DNA of 49,222 nucleotides from an uncultured Oscillospiraceae bacterium (GTDB taxonomy: Bacteria; Bacillota; Clostridia; Oscillospirales; Ruminococcaceae). The translations under genes and the position numbers were made by a program. Location of the stretch: contig UQBC01000018.1 of the NCBI GenBank assembly GCA_900539195.1, positions 1 to 49,222 on the forward strand. Direction: 5' to 3'. Positions 23,901 to 31,434 of the stretch are shown in pieces. Position 1 is the first letter of the stretch. Every line of letters begins with the position of its first letter. The notes below the pieces were generated by a model. That model saw only the letters and a program-made list of their open reading frames with translations. It made no database searches and had not been told where the DNA came from.

Positions 23901-24702
23901 AAAGCCTAAGGTACTTATCCCCGTATTCCCCGGTACTAACTGCGAATACGATATGGCTGCCGCATTCAACAGATACGGCGGTGAAGCTGAAATATTCGTT
24001 ATCAGAAACCTTTCTGCAAAGAATATGGAAGACAGCGTAAACGAATTTGCAAAACGAATCGAAAACAGCCAGATGATAGCTGTTCCCGGCGGTTTCTCAG
24101 GCGGTGACGAACCCGAAGGCTCGGCTAAGTTCATCAACGCATTCTTCCGCAATCCTAAGATTAAGGATGCCGTAGAGAATATGCTCTATGCCCGTGACGG
24201 TCTGATGATAGGTATATGCAACGGCTTCCAGGCTCTTATCAAGCTCGGTCTTGTACCTTTCGGCAAGATAGTTCCTCTGTCAAGCGAAAGCCCCACGCTT
24301 ACATATAACACTATAGGCAGACACCAGTCACAGCTTGCACTCACAAAGATTTGCACCAACAAGTCACCGTGGCTTATGCACTGCAAGGTGGGTGAGGTTT
24401 ACAACATACCGATTTCGCACGGAGAAGGACGCTTTGTAGCAAGCGACGAGGTTATCGCAAAACTTATCGAAAACGGTCAGGTTGCAACTCAGTATGTTGA
24501 CCTTAACGGTGAGCCTACAATGGATCTTGCTTACAATCCCAACAGCTCAATGTGCGCTATCGAGGGTATCATCTCTCCCGATGGTCGTGTACTCGGTAAG
24601 ATGGGTCACACAGAGCGTATCAGCTCTGACACCTGCGTGAATGTCGACGGCAACAAGGAACAGCTTCTGTTCAAGGGTGGCGTTGACTACTTCAAGCTTT
24701 AA
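20995..24702 (+). CDS. purL: Phosphoribosylformylglycinamidine synthase, single-chain
   Basis: 1235 residues, the fused large form that makes FGAM from FGAR, ATP and glutamine in purine synthesis. The N-terminal PurS-like region (1-180) leads to the linker TLTEIRMIDTYWSDHCRHTTF, the first synthetase half with FKNETHNHPTEIEPFGGAAT and GGRTGRDGCGGATGSSKSHS, and the second half with GAIGGKDSMSGTFEHID. The C-terminal class I glutaminase (about 980-1235) has VLIPVFPGTNCEYD, the nucleophile Cys in MIGICNGFQALIKLG and the His/Glu pair in ISHGEGRFVA. Firmicutes often use three separate proteins (PurS, PurQ, PurL); the fused form is common in gut Clostridia and proteobacteria. The ribosome binding site is GGAGGAAG. 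Confidence 0.96.
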   Translation: MSVYRIYVEKKPQFAVEGKAVLSDLKTALQIKGIEDVRIVNRYDAEGITKENFEKATPTVFSEPPVDDVYYSLPEIKADEKMFATEFLPGQFDQRADSAAQCIQMLCQGERPTVKYAKLYILKGDISDEDFTKIKHYLINAVEARECGFEQYETLDVKYDIPKDVAVLDGFIGLSEDELAEFIKKYALAMDLGDIKFCQEYFKKEQRDPTLTEIRMIDTYWSDHCRHTTFGTIIDNAKIDAPYIAETYKEYKLDKEELGRSAKPVCLMDIATAAVRKLKKDGLLPDLDESEEINACSVKITVDVDGKDEQWLLMFKNETHNHPTEIEPFGGAATCLGGAIRDPLSGRSYVYQAMRVTGASDPLLPVDKTIPGKLPPRKITTTAAQGYSSYGNQIGLATGHVAEIYDPGYMAKRMEIGAVIGAAPAENVVRERPVPGDIIILLGGRTGRDGCGGATGSSKSHSVESLETCGAEVQKGNAPEERKLQRLFRDKNATKLIKRCNDFGAGGVSVAIGELADGLEIDLNAVPKKYDGLDGTELAISESQERMAVVVDKNDVDKFIALAGKENLEATPVAVVTENPRLKMNWNGKTICDISREFLNSNGAEKHTDIHVPAPTVSYSTGRHNTKEEWEKLVTDLNVCSQKGLVQRFDSTIGAGTVLMPYSGKTQQTPVQAMAAKLPVLSGNTKTASIMAWGFDPFVSRQSPYHAAALAVVESMAKVVAAGGKSEKCWLTFQEYFERTQGDPERWGKPFAALLGAYKAQIALSSGAIGGKDSMSGTFEHIDVPPTLVSFAVSTAKSDKIISAEFKLPCSDIYYIAPAYDENGMPDFDSVKKVFATVEKAIADGTALSVWTLAHGGIAEGIFKMSLGNRIGAKLKAMDDEKLFGLHYGAFIIEAKGAIEGAELIGETVSDYTITAGDVKLDIADLEKKYDAVLEPIFKNSLPEMLRPVSVAYDKGCDLLINKAPGTIAKPKVLIPVFPGTNCEYDMAAAFNRYGGEAEIFVIRNLSAKNMEDSVNEFAKRIENSQMIAVPGGFSGGDEPEGSAKFINAFFRNPKIKDAVENMLYARDGLMIGICNGFQALIKLGLVPFGKIVPLSSESPTLTYNTIGRHQSQLALTKICTNKSPWLMHCKVGEVYNIPISHGEGRFVASDEVIAKLIENGQVATQYVDLNGEPTMDLAYNPNSSMCAIEGIISPDGRVLGKMGHTERISSDTCVNVDGNKEQLLFKGGVDYFKL

Positions 24703-24721
24703 TAACAGCAAACACATATAG

Positions 24722-24757
24722 CAGCACCCTGCAAGACAAAAGTTTTGCAGGGTGCTG
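24722..24757 (+). terminator. Terminator after purL
   Basis: CAGCACCCTGCAA (24722-24734) pairs perfectly with TTGCAGGGTGCTG (24745-24757), followed by TTGTAT. Confidence 0.85.
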
Positions 24758-24766
24758 TTGTATACA

Positions 24767-24796
24767 AAACAGGGCAGATAAAAATCTGCCCTGTTT
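24767..24796 (-). terminator. Terminator after the Cys-repeat surface protein
   Basis: AAACAGGGCAGAT and ATCTGCCCTGTTT form a perfect 13-bp stem with an AAAA loop (24780-24783). It lies just past the minus-strand stop at 24806. Confidence 0.8.
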
Positions 24797-24805
24797 CAAT
24801 ATTAT

Positions 24806-27800
24806 TTACTTGTTCTTCTTACTTTTGATTTTAAGCGTTATCGGGGCAACACCGCCTGCAACAAACGCAACTGCAATCCAAAGTGCAAGCGAATCGCTAC
24901 CTGTTTCCGGGCTGTCCTTACCGCCGAACTCACGCGGGAATTTGGCATAATCGCACGAGATACATTCGTAATGACCTATGCCAGGTTCTGTACCGTTCGG
25001 TTCTTTATCAACCACCCATCTGAATTCGTGGTCGGCAACATCCGTCTTATTGCCGTCTTCATCAATATGCCAGTGCTGTTCTTCATCACTGTGCCATTTA
25101 TCGTGATCACCGGGATTTACCGGTTCATCCGGTAACAGATCCAGTTCGTTTTCCTCAACAACACCGCAGACAAAGCAATATCTTTTTTCCAGACCGTTTT
25201 CAGACGATGTGGAAGCTTTCACGGTTTCCCATTCAGACCAGTCATGACCGTTTGCGGGAATCGGTTGTACTTCTTTTTTCTCATCGCACTTAGTGCAGTG
25301 AATTGACTTAGAACCTTCTTCTGTACAGGTCGGCTCTTTATCTGTCGTTGTCTTCGTATCCCAGACATGATCAGCAGTTATTACTGTTTCCTCTTCAAAT
25401 CCGCAGTTTATACAACTATGCTTCTTACTGCCGTCTTCTGTGCAGGTTGCTTCTTTTATCGTTTTCCATTCGCCGTAAATATGATCGGCAAGCGGAATTA
25501 CCGTTGAATCCTTTGTAGCGTCACATCTTGAGCAGTGTACGGATTTTGAACCTTCCTCAACGCAAGTAGGCTCTTTGTCTATTGTGTAATCATCTTCCCA
25601 CAAATGTGCATCAGGATTTATATCGGTATCGGCATACTCGGTATAACTGCATACTGTGCAAGCTCTTGTTCTCTGTCCCTTGCCGGTGCAGGTAGCATCG
25701 ACATTGTCAGACCACTCTGTAAAGGTGTGACCTGTTGCGTCAATTACGGTAACATCCTTTACCACATCACACTGTGAACAGTGTATTGATTTTGAGCCAC
25801 TCTGTGTACAGCTTGGAGCTATATCGACTGTAAAATCATCTTCCCACAGATGTTCCTGAGGAGGTATGTTGCGGAAATCGGTAAAACCGCACTTCGAGCA
25901 AACACGCTGTTCAACTCCACCTGCTGTGCAGTCGGCAAAGCTGAATACTGTCCACTCGCCGAAAGAATGACCCGTTTCGGAAATTTCGGTAACGTCCTTT
26001 ATCTCATCACATTTTGAGCAATGTATTGATTTCGAGCCCTTTTCTGTGCAGGTCGGCTTCTTGTCAACTGTAAAATCACTTTCCCATATGTGACCTGTCA
26101 TAGGTATTTCGCGGAATTCTTCATAGTCGCACACAGAACATATATGCTTTTCGTTGCCCGATGTCAGGCAAGAAGCAGAAATGATGCTTATCCACTCCCC
26201 GAATGTGTGACCGTTCGGAGCGCCGCTTTCAAATACAAGCGTTGTGTCATCCGTGTGCGCTCCGCATTCGCACGAATAGAAATACTTTGCAGGATTTACA
26301 CAATCCGCAGGAAATGCAAACGTATCCTCGTTTACGGTCTTGACATCAAATGTATGATTTTCTTTATTGATTTTTGTCTGACAGTTCTTACAAAGATTAT
26401 AGTGTCCGGTAAGATCGGAATAATGCAGTTTACCGTCACTCTCGTGTTCAACCTTATAAGTCAGCGTGAAACGTGCCAGAGCCTTATCCTGAGTGCCTGC
26501 CGATGCATCCGCATAAGCGGTTCTGTCTGTTATAACGATGAAATCTTCGGTATAAGTTCCTGCGGCTAAATTGCTGTCGGGCTTAACTGTGAATGTTGCC
26601 GTTGCGCCCTTTGCAAGCTTTGAAGAGCCGTCATCGTCAGTACCCCATTCATTGCCGTTTGAATAGGATACTGTAAACAAAGAAGTATCAGTTATGGCAC
26701 CGCTTGCTTTATTAAGGTCGGATTCCTTTACTACTCTGTACTTTGCTATAGAACCGCCCTCTGTGACTTTCACCTTGAGCGATACTGCCTTTGTCGGGTT
26801 GCCGTTATCAAAATCTGTACCGATGTCGACAGTTGACACAGGATTGTTTTCGCTGTCTGTTACAGATATTTCAACATCTTTAAGACTTGCGTCTGCGGTT
26901 ACGATAAGGTTGCGGTCAACCGAAAGTGCGATGAACTCACCTGTCGTGCTGTCAAACGTGTACATATTGTCAGGTATCGCATTACCGTCAATATCTGTTA
27001 CCTTAACGCCTGAGAAACGGTATTCATCGGGATCGTTCAGAGCAAACGTAAACCTTGAAGAAACTCCTCTCATAGCAAAGACATTTCCGTCCGATACGGT
27101 TGTTTCATTCGTATTATTTGCCTTTACGCAATAGGGCATTACATTTACGCACGGCTCGCTGTCATCTATTATTTCGCCGTCACCGCTGCGGACAATATTA
27201 AGTCTGTTTGATTCCGATACGATTGTGTCAGGGCCGGCAACATCGATTAAAGTATTTCCGTGCGACAGCTTAATTTTATAGCCGGTTTCCGCAATGCACT
27301 TACCGCCTGCATAATCCAGCGTATATCCGGTACCGTAAGCAGGTGTGAACCTGCAGATAACGCCGCCGTTCGTCTTTGTTATCTGTGCCGCACTGTCAGC
27401 TTTTGTGATACTGCCGTTTGTGAGTATCGTACCGTTATCGACAGACAGAGTACCTGCTACGGAAATGTCGCCGTAGGTTTCAATAACAGTGCCGTCGGTC
27501 ACCTTCGCCGTTCCGTGACCGATTATATCGAGCTTTGCATTTTCGTAACCGTTCACAGGCAGAAGCTTAAAATCGCCCGAAGTATCGTCTGCATCGGAAT
27601 CATCAAGCTTATTGACATTGAGAATACCGTTTACGGCAAATATTCCGCTTACCGATGTTCCGTTATTTCCCTGCTTGCCTTTATAATTATCACGTTCTGC
27701 ATCGGGTGCGTACGTATTTACGCCCGCATCTCCACCTCTGCCGGCTGTAACGTTAAGTCTGCCGCCATTAAGATACACCTTTGTATTATCGGTTATAGCC

Positions 27801-28432
27801 GAACCGCCGTTACCGCCATTACCGCCGTTGCCAAAGAAACTGTTGGCAGTATAATAGCCGCCGTTACCGCCGTTACCGCCACTGCCGCCGATCACATTGA
27901 TCTGTCCTCCGGAAATAACTAAGCTACCGCAATCAACAGCACTGCTACCGTTATCGCCGCTTTTGCCCGTTCCCGTTTCGCCCATGCTTTCAGTCCCGCC
28001 GGCCTGACCGTCCTGACCGTCTATACCTCTGATTGTCATTATTCCGCCGCCGTTTTCGGTTTCACTATAAAAGGTTATTGTTGCATCTGTGCCGGCAATA
28101 CCGTTCCATACAAATACCTCTGCACCGTTCTTGAGTATGACATTTACATTTCCTTTGAGATCTACAGGATTTGTTGTTGTACCGATACCAATGTTACCGT
28201 CAGCCACATACCACGTTTCTTTGCCGGCAATGCCCCATGCGGTATCGGAAGAAGCTATCTTTGTATAATCAGTTACCGTTCCGCTTATAACAGTGCCGTC
28301 TGCAGACAGTCCGTAATAACTCACCGCTTCAACGGCAATTGCGTTTATCGCCATAAAGGACAGCGAGCCGACTGCAAGCACGGCAGATGTTGCTATGCCG
28401 GCTATGATTCTGGTTGAAAATGTTCTTTTCAT
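24806..28432 (-). CDS. Wall-anchored surface protein with Gly-rich and alternating Cys repeats
   Basis: 1208 residues. A signal peptide (MKRTFSTRIIAGIATSAVLA) starts an exported protein. Residues about 130-270 are Gly/Asn-rich (GGSGGNGGNGGYY, GNGGNGGNGGSA) in a setting that looks like a beta-helix or pectate-lyase-like carrier (LVISGGQINVIGG, VYLNGGRLNVTAG). A middle part (270-700) has Ig-like segments. From about 740 to 1095 two unit types alternate: type A (GHxFGEW, then C and CxxC) and type B (HxWExDFTVDKxPTC, ExGSKSIHCSKCD), roughly ABABABABA, each with a C...CxxC pattern that could bind metal or form disulfides. The end is a PETG sorting signal (about 1174), a hydrophobic span and a KIKSKKNK tail for sortase anchoring. 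The partner or substrate is unknown. Confidence 0.85.
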   Translation of the reverse strand: MKRTFSTRIIAGIATSAVLAVGSLSFMAINAIAVEAVSYYGLSADGTVISGTVTDYTKIASSDTAWGIAGKETWYVADGNIGIGTTTNPVDLKGNVNVILKNGAEVFVWNGIAGTDATITFYSETENGGGIMTIRGIDGQDGQAGGTESMGETGTGKSGDNGSSAVDCGSLVISGGQINVIGGSGGNGGNGGYYTANSFFGNGGNGGNGGSAITDNTKVYLNGGRLNVTAGRGGDAGVNTYAPDAERDNYKGKQGNNGTSVSGIFAVNGILNVNKLDDSDADDTSGDFKLLPVNGYENAKLDIIGHGTAKVTDGTVIETYGDISVAGTLSVDNGTILTNGSITKADSAAQITKTNGGVICRFTPAYGTGYTLDYAGGKCIAETGYKIKLSHGNTLIDVAGPDTIVSESNRLNIVRSGDGEIIDDSEPCVNVMPYCVKANNTNETTVSDGNVFAMRGVSSRFTFALNDPDEYRFSGVKVTDIDGNAIPDNMYTFDSTTGEFIALSVDRNLIVTADASLKDVEISVTDSENNPVSTVDIGTDFDNGNPTKAVSLKVKVTEGGSIAKYRVVKESDLNKASGAITDTSLFTVSYSNGNEWGTDDDGSSKLAKGATATFTVKPDSNLAAGTYTEDFIVITDRTAYADASAGTQDKALARFTLTYKVEHESDGKLHYSDLTGHYNLCKNCQTKINKENHTFDVKTVNEDTFAFPADCVNPAKYFYSCECGAHTDDTTLVFESGAPNGHTFGEWISIISASCLTSGNEKHICSVCDYEEFREIPMTGHIWESDFTVDKKPTCTEKGSKSIHCSKCDEIKDVTEISETGHSFGEWTVFSFADCTAGGVEQRVCSKCGFTDFRNIPPQEHLWEDDFTVDIAPSCTQSGSKSIHCSQCDVVKDVTVIDATGHTFTEWSDNVDATCTGKGQRTRACTVCSYTEYADTDINPDAHLWEDDYTIDKEPTCVEEGSKSVHCSRCDATKDSTVIPLADHIYGEWKTIKEATCTEDGSKKHSCINCGFEEETVITADHVWDTKTTTDKEPTCTEEGSKSIHCTKCDEKKEVQPIPANGHDWSEWETVKASTSSENGLEKRYCFVCGVVEENELDLLPDEPVNPGDHDKWHSDEEQHWHIDEDGNKTDVADHEFRWVVDKEPNGTEPGIGHYECISCDYAKFPREFGGKDSPETGSDSLALWIAVAFVAGGVAPITLKIKSKKNK

Positions 28433-28491
28433 TTGTCTCTCCTTACCCGGGAAATTTCAAGTAATGATATACGTTACTTATCTATCTTACA

Positions 28492-28520
28492 ATTTTAACA
28501 TTCCGTAAAGAGAATTTCAA
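28492..28520 (-). promoter_or_regulatory. Promoter of the surface protein gene
   Basis: Minus strand TTGAAA (28515-28520), 17 bases, TAAAAT (28492-28497). A near-palindrome AAGTAATG-ATATA-CGTTACTT at 28459-28479 lies in the leader. Confidence 0.6.
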
Positions 28521-28547
28521 CAAATATGGCACGAACGGTCAAAAAAT

Positions 28548-28578
28548 GGCGGCGAATGGTATAATTATCTTCGCCGCC
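28548..28578 (-). terminator. Terminator after the ECF S-component gene
   Basis: GGCGGCGAA and TTCGCCGCC form a perfect 9-bp stem. On the minus strand it is followed by ATTTTTT. It closes the FliK-like/FlhX/ECF run. Confidence 0.85.
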
Positions 28579-28594
28579 TGACTATAATGAATGA

Positions 28595-29131
28595 TTACTT
28601 ATCAAAACCGAGCAATTTCTTCGTTCCTGCTTTTTCAAGTGCAACTGTCAGAAGCACACCTGCTATAAGCCCTACAGCGCCCTGTATTGCGTTTCCGAAA
28701 ATGCCTGCCGCCGCTGTTGCTACGTTGCCGTAAAGTATAATAGCATAAACGAAATAGCCTGCCACCATAATTATTTCTGCCACAGTGCCGCCGATTACCT
28801 TGCCGACAAGCGACCTGAAATAAGAGCCGTTCATAAAGCACTTTGCAATGTAGAATGCCGCTACTGCCATAAGTGCCTTGATTATCAGCGTTGCAGGCGC
28901 ATAATAAGCATAACCTGTAAGCAGATCCGCCATCGCAGAGCCTATGCCTGCCGCCGCAACTCCCCACGGCGAGCCGATAAGCCATACCGATGTAAGCACC
29001 ATTACATCACCGAGATTTACATAGCCCTTTGTAAGCGGCATAGGTATCTGTACCACCATTGTCGCAACACAGGTAAGTGCGGCAAGCACAGCCGCCGTAA
29101 CCATTAATGTGAGATTTTTTGTCTTTACCAT
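28595..29131 (-). CDS. ECF transporter S component (substrate-binding membrane subunit)
   Basis: 178 residues, with five to six hydrophobic helices. The N-terminus has LTLMVTAAVLAALTCVATM, then VQIPMPLTKGYVNLGDVMVL, a loop-1 pattern typical of energy-coupling-factor S proteins, and WGVAAAGIGSAMADLLTGYA, which resembles the vitamin-type S units of Firmicutes. It binds a small molecule, probably a vitamin or its precursor, outside and delivers it through a shared EcfA/EcfT module, which is not encoded here. The substrate cannot be read from the sequence. It follows the FlhX gene after 30 bases on the same strand, an unexplained partner for a flagellar-type pair. Confidence 0.88.
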   Translation of the reverse strand: MVKTKNLTLMVTAAVLAALTCVATMVVQIPMPLTKGYVNLGDVMVLTSVWLIGSPWGVAAAGIGSAMADLLTGYAYYAPATLIIKALMAVAAFYIAKCFMNGSYFRSLVGKVIGGTVAEIIMVAGYFVYAIILYGNVATAAAGIFGNAIQGAVGLIAGVLLTVALEKAGTKKLLGFDK

Positions 29132-29161
29132 TTCTTTTATCTTCTTTCTTTTGTATTTGGC

Positions 29162-29446
29162 TTATTTGCCTTTTTTCATATCATTAGCGGAGTAAACGAC
29201 CTCCGCATAGATAGCCGCAATAATTCTGTACAGCTCGACCGGTATCGTTTCACCGCTGTTGAGCATTACAAGAAGCGCCGCCGTGCTGTCGTCACGGTAA
29301 ACGGGAACGCCGTTCTCGTCTGCGATATTTATAATCTTCTTCGCAAGCTCGCCAAGTCCGGACGCTACCACGACCGGAGCATAGTTAAGGTCGGGATTGT
29401 ACTTAAGCGCCGCCGCAGCCTGCTTTCCTAAATTACGCTTGGACAT
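29162..29446 (-). CDS. FlhB C-terminal-domain protein (FlhX/YlqH-like)
   Basis: 94 residues from the ATG preceded by AGGAGG; a longer in-frame TTG start at 29467 would include the ribosome binding site itself. The protein matches only the cytoplasmic switch domain of the flagellar export protein FlhB: AAALKYNPDLNYAPVVVASG corresponds to the part around the family's NPTH self-cleavage loop, but here the region reads NYAPVVVAS with no NPTH, followed by KKIINIADENGVPVYRD and ELYRIIAAIYAEVVY. Such stand-alone domains are called FlhX or YlqH and usually lie next to a FliK-like gene (YlqG), as here, overlapping its end by 14 bases. Without NPTH it cannot self-cleave. The role is unclear. Confidence 0.85.
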   Translation of the reverse strand: MSKRNLGKQAAAALKYNPDLNYAPVVVASGLGELAKKIINIADENGVPVYRDDSTAALLVMLNSGETIPVELYRIIAAIYAEVVYSANDMKKGK

Positions 29447-31298
29447 TAAGACCCTTCCTCCTATCAATTATTTTTGGGAAAACCTCTGTCAGCACATGAG
29501 GCTTTCTCAGCACCGCAGTTTCAAATTTTGCGGGCTTATAGCCGATATTCCTTATTATAAGGTCGATCTTATCGGTCAGCTTTTTTATCTTGAAGCCGAA
29601 CTTTTCGGGATAAAGAAGCGACAGATTGATGTTTTCACCCAGTGCGTACATATCGACCTCAAAACGTCCTATAGATTCAACGTCAAAGGTCAGGAACAAG
29701 TGATAATTCTTCTGTCCGACAGGCGTGTTGTTGGGGTTGTTCTCATCGTTATCGACCCACAGCTCGCCGAATGCCTTTGTATCCTCAATCTGCAACGGCA
29801 GGATATAGTGTGCAAGAGGCGTGAATACACCCGGTGCATTGAGAAGGCTTTGCAGAAGATTTGACGCATTGAAATCGTCCAGTGACTGAATAGCCTCGTG
29901 ATTTATATTCTTACCGATAAAATCGGTCAGCTTATCAAGAGTAGACGGTGCGGAAGGGATATTGCTCGAAGGCGGCAGTTCCTTACGCTGTGCCATCTCG
30001 TTTACTATATTTGTGAAAAACTCAAAAAGCGTGTCACGCTGAGGTATATCCGGCATTTCACGGAGAATCTCATTGAGGTAGTCAACAAGTGCCGCCATAT
30101 CCTTGATTCCCTGAAAATCACGATGTACGGTCGGAATAATCTGTCGGCTGTCAGTACCTGTCAGCATTGCCATTATTATATTCTTAAGTGTCTGCAATCC
30201 GGATTGTTTTCCTTCGTCAAACGGAGATATCAGAAATTCCAGCTTATCCCTGGATAAATCTAGCTCTGCAAGATAGCTTTCATCGGATAAATGTGACTTA
30301 ATGAACAATGGCAGAGTTAATTTTTCAGCTTTATTGTCAAAAATGCTTAAATAGTCTTGATTTTCTGACTGATTTAGTGTATTATTATAACTATCAGGAA
30401 TATCCGACATCTCGCTGAGCTGTTTTTTGCTGAAGATCTTTTTAAGAAGATTTCCAAATGCGACGGACAGCTCACGGCGCATATCATCGGACGGTATATA
30501 TGCAAGGAGGTTTGCAAAGCTCTCCTTGAGCATACCGTTGTTGGTGTTGTAGCGTGAAAGATTATGTATTATGAGCGGAATGAACGTCTGTGTTCTTTCA
30601 TCGTTCAGAAGACTTGCGGAAACGTCCTTCAGCAGTGCGAGGGTTTCACTCTTGAGCGGCTCGAACATATCAGCCGCACTACTGCTCTTCCACTGTGATG
30701 ACAGGTTTGCAAGCTTACGGGAAAGCGATTCATTTGGTGAAAAATATTCGGACAGGAATTTGAGATTCGCACCAAGCGCATTAAGTATCTCCTGCTTGTT
30801 TGATGAATAGTTGAGCGCTTTGAGTAACTGACCGATACTTTCTTTTATATCGGGGCTTGTGGTTGTCTTAAGGATACCGTGGAGCAGCTTGTAAAACTCA
30901 TCACCGCTGAACATTGTGTTCTGCTTTTCCTGGTTCTGGATCTCACGCACCAGCTTTTCGGGAGCAAGATAAAAGCTCTTGATAAGCTCGTTCATATCGT
31001 CGTAAAGCTCTGTGTAACCGTTGATCATCGTCTGCTCGAGCAGATCCGAGCTTAACAGGTTCTTGAGCGTTTCGACCGCCATAGTGGGATCTTTTATCTG
31101 AACAGTAAGCGGAGCAAGGTTCTTTCTGCCCATCATCATTGCGGCGGCAGAATCGTTATCCTGCGCAGTAGATGTTTTGATAGGCTGAGCAAGCTCGACC
31201 ATATCAAACGGTTCTATATTACCGTCATACTGGCGGTTTGTGAATGAATAGCTCTTGTTGTTGGAAACGGGAGCCGTTATCTGCGGAATGTTGGGCAT
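29433..31298 (-). CDS. FliK-like / YlqG-like protein
   Basis: 621 residues, soluble and mostly helical, with no signal peptide. The N-terminal 480 residues are low in recognisable motifs (long helices such as LVREIQNQEKQNTMF, LKALNYSSNKQEILNALGAN). The last 130 residues carry a pattern like the C-terminal domain of flagellar hook-length protein FliK: LWVDNDENN, FLTFDVESIGRFEVDMYALG and LTDKIDLIIRNIGYKPAKF. It is followed, with overlapping ends, by the FlhX gene, the same order as ylqG-ylqH in Bacillus. It starts 130 bases from and divergent to cheA. FliK-like proteins interact with the FlhB switch domain to control export; that is a reasonable inference for this pair. Confidence 0.7.
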   Translation of the reverse strand: MPNIPQITAPVSNNKSYSFTNRQYDGNIEPFDMVELAQPIKTSTAQDNDSAAAMMMGRKNLAPLTVQIKDPTMAVETLKNLLSSDLLEQTMINGYTELYDDMNELIKSFYLAPEKLVREIQNQEKQNTMFSGDEFYKLLHGILKTTTSPDIKESIGQLLKALNYSSNKQEILNALGANLKFLSEYFSPNESLSRKLANLSSQWKSSSAADMFEPLKSETLALLKDVSASLLNDERTQTFIPLIIHNLSRYNTNNGMLKESFANLLAYIPSDDMRRELSVAFGNLLKKIFSKKQLSEMSDIPDSYNNTLNQSENQDYLSIFDNKAEKLTLPLFIKSHLSDESYLAELDLSRDKLEFLISPFDEGKQSGLQTLKNIIMAMLTGTDSRQIIPTVHRDFQGIKDMAALVDYLNEILREMPDIPQRDTLFEFFTNIVNEMAQRKELPPSSNIPSAPSTLDKLTDFIGKNINHEAIQSLDDFNASNLLQSLLNAPGVFTPLAHYILPLQIEDTKAFGELWVDNDENNPNNTPVGQKNYHLFLTFDVESIGRFEVDMYALGENINLSLLYPEKFGFKIKKLTDKIDLIIRNIGYKPAKFETAVLRKPHVLTEVFPKIIDRRKGLNVQA

Positions 31299-31434
31299 AT
31301 ATATTTCCTTTCAGATGCACGTTCTGTAACTGCATCGCACTTGCTTGACAATAAGTTTAGCACATTTTTTTTAATTTATCAATATCAATCTTACGATTGC
31401 AAAATAAAAAAATTAGGGAAAGGCGGTTTTGTAT

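Noticed and set aside
27260..27922. 220-codon plus-strand open frame inside the surface protein gene
   Set aside because: It is a shadow of the Gly/Asn-rich repeat region, with many Cys, Ile and Arg and no ribosome binding site.
31299..31434. SigD (motility sigma) promoter between the FliK-like gene and cheA
   Set aside because: No TAAA and CCGATAT pair at the right spacing on either strand; only a weak TTGACA without a good -10.
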